DNA of 64,000 nucleotides from Pseudomonas tumuqii (lineage in GTDB: Bacteria; Pseudomonadota; Gammaproteobacteria; Pseudomonadales; Pseudomonadaceae): the NCBI RefSeq assembly GCF_013184545.1, contig NZ_JAAOJA010000010.1, positions 124,001 through 188,000 of the forward strand. Direction: 5' to 3'. The notes beneath the pieces are model-generated. The model was given only the letters and a program-made list of their open reading frames with translations. It made no database searches and was not told the DNA's origin. Position 1 is the stretch's first letter. Every line of letters starts with the position of its first letter. The position numbers and the translations under genes are program-made. Positions 8,052 through 16,527 of this stretch are shown piece after piece.

Positions 8052-9329
8052 TCAGTGCACACTGCGCTGAGCGGCGAGCAGCTGCCGTTCAGTTTCCAGG
8101 GCGCTGGCCAGGCTGGCCTGGCCGCTGCGCCGGGCGGCGGCGAGCAGGGTCTGGTCGAGCAGGTCGCGCTGGGCATGACTGCCGCCGAAGCGCTGGGCCT
8201 GGTTACGGATGGCACGTAACAGCTCCACGCAGCGGTCGTACTGACCGGCATTGAAGGCCAGTACCGCGGCGATGGCCGGCGCACCGATGGCGCGGGTCAT
8301 CTGCGCATTGTCATCGTCGCGCTGCTGCGCACGGGCCTGGGCCTGGCGCACCCGCTCGACCAGGTCATCGCGACCGGCGCAGGCGAAGGCGATGGTCGCG
8401 TGCAGGTCGTTGAACGCATAGTAGCCATCGTCGGCCTGCGCCGCCCAGCGCTCGGCCAGCCCCAGCCAGCGCTGCTGTACGTCGACGCCGCGCAGTTGCA
8501 GACGCCAGAGCATGGCACTGCCGTCGACCAGCTCCAGGGCCAGCTCCGGCCGGTGGCCGTCGATCGCCTCATCGAACAGCGCCAGGGTCGTGGCGATATC
8601 GCCCTGCTCCAGGTGGTACAGCGCCAGGTGCCACCAGTTGTGCACGGCGAGCATGTTGTCCTCCTGCCAGCCGCGGTTGCCGCGCATCCAGACGATGCCC
8701 TCCTCGCGGCGGCCCTGCATCTCCAGTACATGCGCCACCGCGTGCTGGGCCCAGGCGTCGTGGGGTTCGAGGGCCACGGCTTCGCGGCCGAGACGCTCGG
8801 CCAGGCGATAATCGCCGGTTTCCTCCAGGCCGAAGGCGTACATGCCGAGCAGCGCATGGTAGCCCGGCACCTCAGGCGACCAGGCCGGGTATACCCGGGC
8901 GATACGGTCACGCAGCATGCGCGCATCGCCGGTGAAGAAGTCGATCTGCTGGCCGGCCTGCAGCGCCAGGACGTCGTGGGGGTATTCGATGCTCAGGTCC
9001 TCCAGGCTGCGCCCGGCCAACTGCAGCTGGCCGGCCACCAGCAACTCCAGCGCCTGCAGGTGGCGCGCCTCGCGATCGTTGTGCGGCAGTGCGCGGGCGC
9101 TTTCCAGCGCGGCGCGGGCCACGGGCACGGCGGCGGCCTCGCTGCTCAGCAGGTGCAGCCAGGCGCGCAGCACATGACCCATCACCAGTTCGGGGGAGGC
9201 TTCGAGCGCCGCATCGGCGCTGGCGAGCGGGTCGTTGCGAAAGCAGCGGAACTGTTGCAGACCGCGCTCGAGCGCCGCCAGGGCTTGGGCATTGCAGCCG
9301 GTCAGTTGGTAGCCGTGTAGATCTTTCAT
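8052..9329 (-). CDS. Tetratricopeptide-repeat protein (TTC38-like)
   Basis: 425 residues from the ATG at 9329 (MKDLHGYQLTGC). The open frame continues much further upstream, but that part only mirrors the divergent regulator gene. The protein is a helical-repeat array; LGMYAFGLEETGDYRLAERLGREA, WAQHAVAHVLEMQGR and HNWWHLALYHLEQGD follow the pattern of TTC38-family proteins found in bacteria. There is no signal peptide. It diverges from the GlxA-type regulator, so that regulator may control it. Molecular role unknown. Confidence 0.8.
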   Translation of the reverse strand: MKDLHGYQLTGCNAQALAALERGLQQFRCFRNDPLASADAALEASPELVMGHVLRAWLHLLSSEAAAVPVARAALESARALPHNDREARHLQALELLVAGQLQLAGRSLEDLSIEYPHDVLALQAGQQIDFFTGDARMLRDRIARVYPAWSPEVPGYHALLGMYAFGLEETGDYRLAERLGREAVALEPHDAWAQHAVAHVLEMQGRREEGIVWMRGNRGWQEDNMLAVHNWWHLALYHLEQGDIATTLALFDEAIDGHRPELALELVDGSAMLWRLQLRGVDVQQRWLGLAERWAAQADDGYYAFNDLHATIAFACAGRDDLVERVRQAQARAQQRDDDNAQMTRAIGAPAIAAVLAFNAGQYDRCVELLRAIRNQAQRFGGSHAQRDLLDQTLLAAARRSGQASLASALETERQLLAAQRSVH

Positions 9330-9425
9330 TGTTCTATGCTCCAAACGTAGGGTTCGCTGGCCTGTGCCAACGCCTCCATGATTGGCGCGGCGGGCGGACC
9401 GCACTAGAGTCATCCAGGTAAGAAA

Positions 9426-10499
9426 ATGGTCATTTCCGCCACCACCCGCCCGGATTCCGCAGGCAGCGCGCCGCCCCTGACCGTCGCCCTGCTCGCCTTG
9501 CCGGACAGCACCGCCTCGACCCTGTTCGGCCTCTATGACCTGTTGCTGGGCACCCGCCGCGACTGGCAGATGCTGGTGCACCAGACGGAAGTCGACTCGC
9601 CCTTCAGACCCTTGATCGTCAGCCGTGACGGCCTGCCGCTGCAGGGCGCCAATGGCGTGCTGATCCAGCCGCAGACCAGCCTCGAGGACGCGCCCCCGCT
9701 CGACGTGGTGGTGATCAGCGACCTGGCGGTCAGTCCCTGGCAGCCGCTGGGCGAGCGCTACGACATCGAGGCACAGTGGATGTGCGAGCGCTATGCCGCC
9801 GGCGCGACCCTGGCCTCGGCCTGTTCCGGCGCGGTGCTGCTGGCCCGTACCGGTCTGCTCGCCGGGCACGAGGGCACCTCGCACTGGGGCTACTGCGAAG
9901 CCTTGCAGCGCGAACACCCGGACATTCGCTGGCAGCCGAGCAAGGCGCTGGTCACCGCCGGGGTCGGCCAGCGCCTGGTGATGGCCGGCAGTGGCACCAG
10001 CTGGCATGCGCTGGCGCTGTTTCTCATCGCCCGTTTCGTCGGTGCCGAGGAAGCGATGCAGATGGCCCGGCTCAATTTGCTCGACTGGGACGCCACCAGC
10101 CCGCTGGCCTACGCCGCCATGATGCGCACCGCGCAACTGGCCGACCCGGCAATCGCGCATTGCCAGGAGTGGGCCGCCCTGCACTACGAGAGTGAGGCCC
10201 CGGTCGCGGCCATGGTGCAGATGAGCGGACTGCCGGAGCGCACCTTCCAGCGCCGCTTCGTCCAGGCGACCGGCATGTCGCCGCTGGACTACATACACAC
10301 CCTGCGCCTGGAAGACGCCAAGCAGATGCTCGAAGCGGGCGATCTGCCCATCGAGGCCATCGCCCTGGAGGTGGGCTACCAGGACGCCGGTTTCTTCAGT
10401 CGCCTGTTCCGGCGCAAGGTCGGCCTGACTCCGGCGCAATACCGTCGGCGCTTCGGCGTGCTGGCACGGCGCCTGGCCGGGGTGGCCAGCGGCGGCTGA
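9426..10499 (+). CDS. GlxA-family AraC-type transcriptional regulator
   Basis: 357 residues: an N-terminal DJ-1/PfpI-like (GATase1) domain (about 10-190, with LASACSGAVLLARTGLL around the nucleophile-elbow cysteine) and a C-terminal AraC double helix-turn-helix (about 225-345, including ALEVGYQDAGFFSRLFRRKVGLTP). AGGTAAG precedes the ATG. Family members sense small nitrogenous ligands and usually activate catabolic genes. The divergent TPR gene 96 bp away is the obvious candidate target. Confidence 0.88.
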   Translation: MVISATTRPDSAGSAPPLTVALLALPDSTASTLFGLYDLLLGTRRDWQMLVHQTEVDSPFRPLIVSRDGLPLQGANGVLIQPQTSLEDAPPLDVVVISDLAVSPWQPLGERYDIEAQWMCERYAAGATLASACSGAVLLARTGLLAGHEGTSHWGYCEALQREHPDIRWQPSKALVTAGVGQRLVMAGSGTSWHALALFLIARFVGAEEAMQMARLNLLDWDATSPLAYAAMMRTAQLADPAIAHCQEWAALHYESEAPVAAMVQMSGLPERTFQRRFVQATGMSPLDYIHTLRLEDAKQMLEAGDLPIEAIALEVGYQDAGFFSRLFRRKVGLTPAQYRRRFGVLARRLAGVASGG

Positions 10500-10743
10500 G
10501 CGGCGTGCTCGCGCGCTTGCCCTGCCGAGGCGCCGGCTCGCGGAACACCGGGTCATGGTCTACCCCGATTGTGGAAGAACTACGGCCTGGATTTTCCAGC
10601 GCAAAGACACTGACCGGGTTGAACCGCTGGCTAGTGAAGGGCTTTATCGAACCGCAGCCGGGGCTCTAGCAGGGGCTATATCGCGGCCTGGCAGCAAATA
10701 TTCCGTATCCCAAACAGGTCCGCCGTGCCGGTCAGGAGCATCC

Positions 10744-11064
10744 ATGTACGACCTCAAGTGGTCCGCCGCCGAGAAGAAGCTCGCGCGCCGCGTGTTCGAG
10801 GCGGCGCTCACGGCCGAGTTGGCCGAGATCATGGCCGATTTCAAAGCAAGAGCCGCCGCCGTAACGGAGCCGCACGAAATGTGGCCGATCCAGGAGTACC
10901 TGCAGCGCAAGCAACGCGAGATCGACCGCAAATACGACTATCGCTACTCGCAATTGCATCTGGTGTTCGCTCAGCTGATTCGCCAAGGGCGCGTCCAGCA
11001 GGCGCAACTGGCGGGCCTGTCGGAAGAGAAGCGGGCCGACATTTGGCGCATCGCCTCGCGCTGA
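10744..11064 (+). CDS. Conserved small protein of unknown function
   Basis: 106 residues, soluble, helical and charged (MYDLKWSAAEKKLARRVFEAAL...). AGGAG sits 6 nt before the ATG at 10744 and codon use is typical, so the gene is real. An in-frame upstream extension to 10555 has poor codon use and no ribosome site. The protein resembles short conserved Gammaproteobacterial proteins I cannot name. It stands alone between the GlxA regulator and a compositional island. Confidence 0.65.
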   Translation: MYDLKWSAAEKKLARRVFEAALTAELAEIMADFKARAAAVTEPHEMWPIQEYLQRKQREIDRKYDYRYSQLHLVFAQLIRQGRVQQAQLAGLSEEKRADIWRIASR

Positions 11065-11210
11065 GGCAACCCGCTGGCTTGAGCCGGCCTCTGCCGGTCA
11101 TGCTCGGCAGAGGTCGGCTCGAAGTGCACGCTAAACGGTATCCAAAGAGCCGTGGGCAACTCACGCGGCTCGCTGCAGCCCGGGCATCGGCTCAATAGCG
11201 TTGCGCATGG

Positions 11211-11495
11211 CTAGACGTAGGGCTGGCCTCTGAACCCCCTAGGCAGTCGCTGCAGCCCCGGCATGTTGGTGAGTTTCTCCAACCAGGCTGCACGCCAGTC
11301 ATTCGCGGCGTGAGCGACCTTGGCTTTGCGCGCGGCTCTGCGCGCCGCGTTGCGCGCCTCTCTGCGGGCTTCCTTGAACGCATCGGTGCCACGACAGTTG
11401 CGACATTTAACCCGCGCAAGGTCGGTGGTGGAGGGGAGATTGTCGCCATGACTGCCACAGGCGAGATGCCCGGCAACCTTGTAGTGAGTAACCAT
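11211..11495 (-). CDS. Small zinc-ribbon-like basic protein
   Basis: 94 residues from the ATG at 11495 (AAGGAA box upstream). An N-terminal metal-binding-like cluster (H10, C13 in HLACGSHGD; C31 and C34 in CRNC) is followed by an Arg/Ala/Lys-rich helix (FKEARREARNAARRAARK) and a Trp-containing tail. It looks like a small nucleic-acid-binding protein of the kind carried by genomic islands. Upstream in-frame codons to 11552 are less likely to be used. No function is known. Confidence 0.55.
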   Translation of the reverse strand: MVTHYKVAGHLACGSHGDNLPSTTDLARVKCRNCRGTDAFKEARREARNAARRAARKAKVAHAANDWRAAWLEKLTNMPGLQRLPRGFRGQPYV

Positions 11496-12011
11496 AGGTG
11501 AAGTTCCTTGGCAGTGAGTGCTGTACCGGGCAAGCATCACGCGAAGGCACATGTTGAGGTGGACGAATACAGGCGACCGGTGAGATAGGCTCCATAGCGG
11601 AGCTTCAGCTGGGGGTCATGCGACCGTCTTCCGCACATGCAAAACCTGGGTGACCTTACCCTTGTCTGGATTCGCATCTTCACCGAGCGGATGAAGACGT
11701 CCGGGGTTAGTCGCATGACCCACTGCAAGGTTGGATATGCCGTTTCCCTAGCCGTACCCGCTGTTCTAGCCTCAACGGCTATTGGCGCCTCCGGGTTCGA
11801 ACGTCAAACCTGTGCGAGGAGCTTTGATCGGTCGCGATCCCATCGTTTTTTAGACCGCAGCGGGTGGACCGGGTTCGCCAGAAGTAAACTCCGGAGGCAG
11901 ATGCCGCTCACAACGGACAATAGGAGACAGGCCGCTATCGACTACGCGGGTTCAAGCGTTAATTGCGGTTTGTCCCTGAATACGCCTGTCAAAATACAAG
12001 AAAGGATTGAC
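11496..12011. other. Non-coding, lower-GC stretch
   Basis: About 515 bp without a supported gene. The plus-strand open frame 11637-12152 has atypical codon use, no ribosome site and overlaps the YdeI-like gene. Composition is clearly less GC-rich than the flanks, consistent with an acquired or decaying segment. No transposase fragment was recognised. Confidence 0.5.
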
Positions 12012-12563
12012 CTAATCTGCCGCTTTGGGCGCGCTGAAGGCTTTACTGTAGTAGCCAGATGGATCGAAACAGCAAACCCGCCGCTTTCCAGAAGCAAGCA
12101 TGTCACACGCATCACTAATCCGCTTCGCCCGAGTCTTGGACTGCTTGGCTGAAGTAATCCAATGTATCCAGTCCAGGCGTGCGATGGTGGTTGTATCGTC
12201 CCAAACGGCTCGAGCCTCGGGAGCAGCCGCCAGGGCATCTTGTAGGTCAGAGGGAATCTCAGCTTCAGGCTCTTGCTCCACTGACATGATTTCGAACGTG
12301 ACAATGTCGCCAATGTTCACGCCTGCTGTTTCGAGTAGCTCCTTGTTTGCCCGCAGCCAATGACTCAATTGACCATCCGGCTCAAGCGTAGCCCGGAAGT
12401 CATGACCGTTGATGCTGCCCTCTACCGTCGTCCTTCCTCGTCTAGGAAGCTTTGCGCTCGCGCGCTCGGGCAAAATTACAAAAGCCCATGGAGTATCGCG
12501 GCCCGACTTGGCCGGACGAAGCAGTTTTGCTTTGAACCGAGATCTCGTGTCGCTCTGTTTCAT
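12012..12563 (-). CDS. YdeI/OmpD-associated family protein with DUF1905 domain
   Basis: 183 residues: an N-terminal DUF1905 beta-barrel-like domain (about 8-95; WAFVILPERASAKLPRRGRTTVEG is typical) and a C-terminal YdeI/OmdA helical domain (about 110-170; ARAVWDDTTTIARLDWIHWI...SKTRAKRI). The family is linked in annotation to bacteriocin protection, but the function is not established. Codon use and GC are lower than in the flanking genes, suggesting transfer. It may have its own promoter in the AT-rich region upstream, next to the hairpin at 12598. Confidence 0.85.
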   Translation of the reverse strand: MKQSDTRSRFKAKLLRPAKSGRDTPWAFVILPERASAKLPRRGRTTVEGSINGHDFRATLEPDGQLSHWLRANKELLETAGVNIGDIVTFEIMSVEQEPEAEIPSDLQDALAAAPEARAVWDDTTTIARLDWIHWITSAKQSKTRAKRISDACDMLASGKRRVCCFDPSGYYSKAFSAPKAAD

Positions 12564-12876
12564 TGCGAATCAGCTCACAGATGTGCCAAACGCTCCGCTA
12601 AACCGCGAAGCGGTTTAGTTCAACAGGGATTAAACAGACTTTCGTGTTCTCGCATAGTGCTGAGTTCTAGACAACTTAACTCTCACGGTTTTTTCAGAAA
12701 AACATATATAAATAAAAAAGTTACTAGAAGCCATTACACCCCGGTAATCGCTTGCCTCCTCAATCTGGCTCAAGCCCCGGTACGTCGCAAGACGATAGCA
12801 AGGCAATAGGGAACAAACCACGGTTTATGCCTTGAGCCGCGACCACGCTTATTTGTAGTCGGCCCCGGCTCCCCGT
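12564..12876. other. AT-rich intergenic region upstream of the YdeI-like gene
   Basis: No gene. The stretch 12630-12760 is unusually AT-rich for this genome (runs such as ACATATATAAATAAAAAAG), holds the palindrome GTTTTTTCAGAAAAAC, and separates the YdeI-like gene from topB. It probably marks the edge of the compositional island. Confidence 0.5.
12598..12618. promoter_or_regulatory. Perfect hairpin CTAAACCGC-GAA-GCGGTTTAG
   Basis: Nine-bp perfect inverted repeat with a 3-nt loop, 35 bp upstream of the YdeI-like start codon on the minus strand. It could be an operator or a 5'-UTR structure; no regulator was assigned. Confidence 0.35.
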
Positions 12877-14817
12877 TCACCCCCGCCCATCCGGCTTGCC
12901 AACCCGCTTGCTCCCCGCCGCCTTGCGCTTGCCGGGCTTGCGCTTGCCCTTCCAGGGCGCGGCGGTGGCCGGGCTGGCGGGGCCGCTGATGGTCAGGCGC
13001 AGGCCGGCGCAACGTTGCACCTGCTTGCTCATCCAGGCCGACTGCTTGGCGACGAAGTCGTCCAGGCTCATCTCGCCGCTCTGCACCATGTCCAGCGCCT
13101 GTTCCCAGATCGCCGTGGTGCCGGGGTCGGCGATGGCGCGGGGGACGGCGTCGATCAGGCTGCAGGCGGCCGGGGTGGCGGCCAGGGCCTTGCCCTGTTT
13201 GAGCAGGTAGCCGCGGTCGAGCAGGCCCTGGATGATGCCGGCGCGGGTCGCTTCGGTGCCGATGCCGGTGGTGTCCTTGAGTTTCTGTTTCAGGCGCGGA
13301 TCGTCGACCAGCTTGGCGACGTTCTTCATCGCCTTGATCAGGTCGCCCTCGGTGAAGGGCTTCGGTGGCTGGGTCCAGAGATCCTTGAGGGTCACGCCGG
13401 TCACTCTGCAGTCCTGCCCTTCGCGCAGGGTCGGCAGGGCTTGCGCGGGAGGCGCTTCGCGGCCTTTGGCGGGCGTCAGGGCTTCGGGCAGGGCACGCCG
13501 CCAGCCGGGTTCGACGATCACCTTGCCGACCGCGCGCAGGGCCTGGCCGGCGCAGTCGAAGTCGGCCTGGGTGCGGTCGTATTCGTGGTTGGGCAGGAAC
13601 TGCGCCAGGTAGCGCGCGCGGATCAGGCTGTAGACCGCCCGCGGCTTGCCGGTCAGGCGTTCGAGGTGCTGCGCGGCGGAGGTCGGGATGATGCCGTGGT
13701 GGGCGCTGACCTTGGCGTCGTTCCAGGCCCGCGAACGGCGCTGCGGCTGCAGGTGTTCGAGCAGGTCGGCCAACGCGGGATCGGCGCGGCCCAAGGCGGC
13801 GAGGATGGCCGGCGCCTCGCCGTGCTGGCTGAGCGGCAGGTAGCCGCAATCGCTGCGCGGGTAGGTGATGAGCTTGTGGGTTTCGTAGAGCGCCTGGGCG
13901 ATATCCAGGGTTTCCTGGGCGCCAAGGCCGAGCTTCTTCGAGCAGACTTCCTGCAGGGTGCCGAGATCGAACGGCAGGGGCGGCGCCTCACGCATGCGCT
14001 CGGTGCGCAGTTGCACCACCCGGGCGCTGGCGGCGTTGCCCATGGCCGTTGCCGCCTCCTGGGCGAGGGCCTGATCGAGGCAGCGGCCCTGCTCGTCGCA
14101 GACCTCCGCCGTGGCGCGCCACTGGGCGCTGAACGCGGTGCCGTCGGCCAGCAGCGGCACCTCGATGGCCCAGTACGGCAACGGCACGAAGGCGGCGATG
14201 CTGCGGTCGCGGTCGACCACCAGGCGCAGGGTCGGGGTCTGTACCCGACCCACTGGCAGCACGCCCTGATAACCGGACTGCTGGCCGAGCAGGGTGAACA
14301 GCCGGCTCATGTTCATGCCGATCAGCCAGTCGGCGCGCGAGCGGCCCAGCGCCGAATGGTAGAGGCTGAAGGTTTCCGCGCCGGGCTTGAGCGCGGCCAG
14401 GGCCTTGCGGATCGAGGCATCGTCCAGGGCCGACAGCCACAGGCGCTGGATCGGCCCGCGATAGCGGCAGTGCTCGACCAACTCGCGGGCGATCATCTCG
14501 CCCTCGCGGTCGGCGTCGGTGGCGATGACCAGTTCGTCGGCTTCGCCGAGCAGACGCTTGACGGCCTTGAATTGGCCGGCGGTCTTGGGCTTGACCAGCA
14601 TCTTCCAGCGCTCGGGGATGATCGGCAGGTCGGCCAGCACCCAGCGCTTGTAGCGCGCGTCGTAGGCGTCCGGCGGTGCGGTTTCCAGCAGGTGGCCGAT
14701 GCACCAGGTCACCGTCAGGTTACTGCCCAGCCAGCAGCCATCGCCGCGCCGGGTGGCCCCGAGCACCTTGGCGATGTCCTTGGCCTGGGAAGGTTTTTCA
14801 CAGAGGAAGAGCCGCAT
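12877..14817 (-). CDS. topB: DNA topoisomerase III
   Basis: 646 residues from the ATG at 14817 (MRLFLCEKPSQAKDIA), close to E. coli TopB (653). Type IA features: TOPRIM acidic residues E7 and DADREGE at 101-107, catalytic Y319 in LITYPRSD, and HHGIIPT in domain III. The C-terminal tail is Lys/Arg-rich (GKRKPGKRKAAGSKR) and lacks zinc-finger cysteines. The enzyme decatenates DNA and relaxes negative supercoils. It is alone on its strand, preceded by a candidate LexA box at 14890. Confidence 0.95.
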   Translation of the reverse strand: MRLFLCEKPSQAKDIAKVLGATRRGDGCWLGSNLTVTWCIGHLLETAPPDAYDARYKRWVLADLPIIPERWKMLVKPKTAGQFKAVKRLLGEADELVIATDADREGEMIARELVEHCRYRGPIQRLWLSALDDASIRKALAALKPGAETFSLYHSALGRSRADWLIGMNMSRLFTLLGQQSGYQGVLPVGRVQTPTLRLVVDRDRSIAAFVPLPYWAIEVPLLADGTAFSAQWRATAEVCDEQGRCLDQALAQEAATAMGNAASARVVQLRTERMREAPPLPFDLGTLQEVCSKKLGLGAQETLDIAQALYETHKLITYPRSDCGYLPLSQHGEAPAILAALGRADPALADLLEHLQPQRRSRAWNDAKVSAHHGIIPTSAAQHLERLTGKPRAVYSLIRARYLAQFLPNHEYDRTQADFDCAGQALRAVGKVIVEPGWRRALPEALTPAKGREAPPAQALPTLREGQDCRVTGVTLKDLWTQPPKPFTEGDLIKAMKNVAKLVDDPRLKQKLKDTTGIGTEATRAGIIQGLLDRGYLLKQGKALAATPAACSLIDAVPRAIADPGTTAIWEQALDMVQSGEMSLDDFVAKQSAWMSKQVQRCAGLRLTISGPASPATAAPWKGKRKPGKRKAAGSKRVGKPDGRG

Positions 14818-14889
14818 GGCCGCCATCATTGGTTCCTTGTCGCGATGGCGCACAGCATGCGCAGTGATGCGGGTTCAGGCAAGCTCAAT

Positions 14890-14905
14890 CTGTATGGATG
14901 TACAG
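14890..14905 (-). promoter_or_regulatory. Candidate LexA (SOS) box upstream of topB
   Basis: CTGTATGGATGTACAG fits the CTG-N10-CAG consensus with the expected TAT/GTA flanks (consensus CTGTATATATATACAG). It lies 73 bp upstream of the topB start codon, in promoter range. The nearest other gene, at 15056, ends rather than begins here, so topB is the only candidate target. Confidence 0.55.
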
Positions 14906-14971
14906 CTTATTACTGCTGAGCCGCAGCGACGGCCCCGGAAGCGGAAAACCTGCCGAGCGCCGTCAATAACG

Positions 14972-14998
14972 AAAAAAGGTCACCGCGGCGACCCTTTC
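14972..14998 (-). terminator. Terminator of the ECF/metal-sensor operon
   Basis: On the minus strand, GGTCGCC/GGTGACC (one G-U pair) is followed by six U residues. It lies 58 bp downstream of the last gene of the operon (stop at 15056). Confidence 0.65.
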
Positions 14999-15055
14999 TC
15001 CACCTGCAAGGCGAACCGCCCGCTCGGCGTTGCTGCTGCCAGCATGAGCATCGGC

Positions 15056-15544
15056 TCAATGCTGGATGGTTTCGAAGGAGGTATCGGCGAAGTACTCGGC
15101 ATAGCTTTGCAGTGCGCCAAGGACTTTGACCGCTCCGTTGCGGCGAGCCTGATCGGGCGCCTTGCCGGCCATGCTGTCGGCGCCGGCCAGCAGCTCGGCG
15201 ATGATCAGGTGCAACTGTGCGTCGGCCTCGGGCTCGAGCTTGCAATGCTTGACCATGTAGGCCACTTCATCATTGATCCGGACCGCCAGCCGGTCGTACT
15301 GCGCATCGCCCAGCTGATTGTCATGGATGGCCGGCAATGACGCCTGCATGGCGCCATTCAGCGCGCCCATGGCTTTGCGTAGCGGCGCATCGGTGGCCCA
15401 TTTTTCGCCGGCGTTCAGTTGCAGTTCATGCTCCGCGGAACCGTGCTGGTGCGCGGTTTCGGCGGCCAGGCTGGCGCCGGCAAAGCTCAAGGAAGTAGCG
15501 CCCAGGATCAGGACGAGAATAACGGCACGGGGGTTCGGGTACAT
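15056..15544 (-). CDS. Periplasmic protein of unknown function, DnrO-like
   Basis: 162 residues with a Sec signal peptide (about 1-28, cleavage near SLAAE). The mature part begins TAHQHGSAEHELQLNAGEKW, has histidines that could bind metal, then a helical domain (ALNGAMQASLPAIHDNQLGDAQYDRLAVRI). Similar small proteins accompany copper and metal resistance genes in Pseudomonas. It lies 78 bp after the CnrX-like gene on the same strand and before a terminator, so it is likely the last gene of, or a target of, the ECF sigma operon. Function is inferred. Confidence 0.6.
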   Translation of the reverse strand: MYPNPRAVILVLILGATSLSFAGASLAAETAHQHGSAEHELQLNAGEKWATDAPLRKAMGALNGAMQASLPAIHDNQLGDAQYDRLAVRINDEVAYMVKHCKLEPEADAQLHLIIAELLAGADSMAGKAPDQARRNGAVKVLGALQSYAEYFADTSFETIQH

Positions 15545-15622
15545 GGTGAGACTCCATAAATGCAGCAGCTGGTTTCATTTACTTGAACGTCGCCCGGGGT
15601 TTTTTTGTTCCATCCTTCTTGT

Positions 15623-16087
15623 CTATTCACGGTGCAGGCTTTCAAAACCGGATGGCCCGACCGACTGCTGCGTGAGCAGTTGCGCCAGTCGTTGACGTTG
15701 TTCGGCAGTGAGAATGTTGCGTTCGAGCAGAAGCTGCTCGATAACCTGTTGCTGCTGGGCGTCTTGCAGGCGGGCGATCGCGATCCGCTCGCGCTCGATC
15801 AATTCAGGGTCTGGAGCCTCAGCGAAGATCGTCTCGATCAACCGGTCGCGGTGCTCCTTGATTGCGCCGCCGGAGGCGTGCAACCGGGTGAAGAACAGCA
15901 TCTCGGCGTCATGCCAGCGCTGCAGCTGTGCGGCGCTCAGTTGGAGGTGGCGGGACAGGCTGGTCGGCGCCCCTGAAGGCATGGGCAGACCGTCGCGCGG
16001 GAGCATTTGCCAGCCCGCGGCGGCGAGTACGCCGACATTGACCAGTAACGAAAAGACCAGTGCGGTACGAAGGGCGGCGGGCGTCAT
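15623..16087 (-). CDS. Periplasmic metal sensor/resistance protein, CnrX/ZraP-like
   Basis: 154 residues: one N-terminal membrane anchor (about 7-27) and a helical periplasmic domain with the HLQLSAAQLQRWHDAEMLFF...LTAEQRQRLAQLL pattern of CnrX, ZraP and CpxP-like proteins. The start overlaps the anti-sigma stop (ATGA). In CnrYXH systems the X protein senses metal in the periplasm and controls the anti-sigma factor; the same role is inferred here. Which metal is not visible. Confidence 0.75.
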   Translation of the reverse strand: MTPAALRTALVFSLLVNVGVLAAAGWQMLPRDGLPMPSGAPTSLSRHLQLSAAQLQRWHDAEMLFFTRLHASGGAIKEHRDRLIETIFAEAPDPELIERERIAIARLQDAQQQQVIEQLLLERNILTAEQRQRLAQLLTQQSVGPSGFESLHRE

Positions 16088-16527
16088 TTCTGGGTCACCT
16101 TCAGGTAGCAGGATTCGGGGCGGGCGCAGAGGGCGCCGGGCGGGGCACTCCCCAGCACGGCCAGGGCATTCAGGCTCAGCGCAGCGGATGCCGGCGGGTC
16201 CGAGGGCAAGGCGGAGCCGATCAGCACGCCGAACAGTACCGATGCCGCCGCCCCCGCGACGACCGGCAGCCGCTTACGCCATCTGGCCAGTCGCTGGCGA
16301 GTCGGGCGCGGGCTGTCGAGCAAGGCGCCGACGCGCGCGGCCAGATCGACCGGAGGTTGCTCCGGCACCAGCGCACGCAAACCTTGACTGATCGCCTGCA
16401 AGTCGCGAACAACAGTGGCGCAACTGGGGCAGACGGCCAGGTGCGTGGCGATACAGCGGCTTTCCAGCGGGTCAGACTCGCCATCGAGGTAGGCGGACAG
16501 CGCCTCCATATCCGGGTGCTCAGTCAT
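16084..16527 (-). CDS. Zinc-binding anti-sigma factor (ZAS type)
   Basis: 147 residues from the ATG at 16527, preceded by GGAGG; an in-frame upstream ATG (16548) is less likely. The HxxxCxxC motif of ZAS anti-sigma factors is H29-C33-C36 (THLAVCPSC). A single membrane helix spans about 90-112 and the C-terminus would be periplasmic. It overlaps the sigma gene by 8 bp and the CnrX-like gene by 4 bp, giving a translationally coupled sigma/anti-sigma/sensor set. It should hold the sigma factor at the membrane. Confidence 0.85.
   Translation of the reverse strand: MTEHPDMEALSAYLDGESDPLESRCIATHLAVCPSCATVVRDLQAISQGLRALVPEQPPVDLAARVGALLDSPRPTRQRLARWRKRLPVVAGAAASVLFGVLIGSALPSDPPASAALSLNALAVLGSAPPGALCARPESCYLKVTQK

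Noticed and set aside
11785..11815. tRNA-like T-loop GGGTTCGAACG
   Set aside because: The stem does not pair on the 3' side and no acceptor or anticodon arm can be built around it.
11637..12152. 171-codon plus-strand frame in the low-GC island
   Set aside because: No Shine-Dalgarno, atypical codons, and overlap with the supported YdeI-like gene.
12360..12809. 149-codon plus-strand frame across the AT-rich region
   Set aside because: Basic, low-quality translation partly opposite the YdeI-like gene; no ribosome site or family resemblance.
13015..14919. A 634-codon plus-strand open frame opposite topB
   Set aside because: Composition artefact of high GC3; the minus strand carries all type IA topoisomerase motifs.
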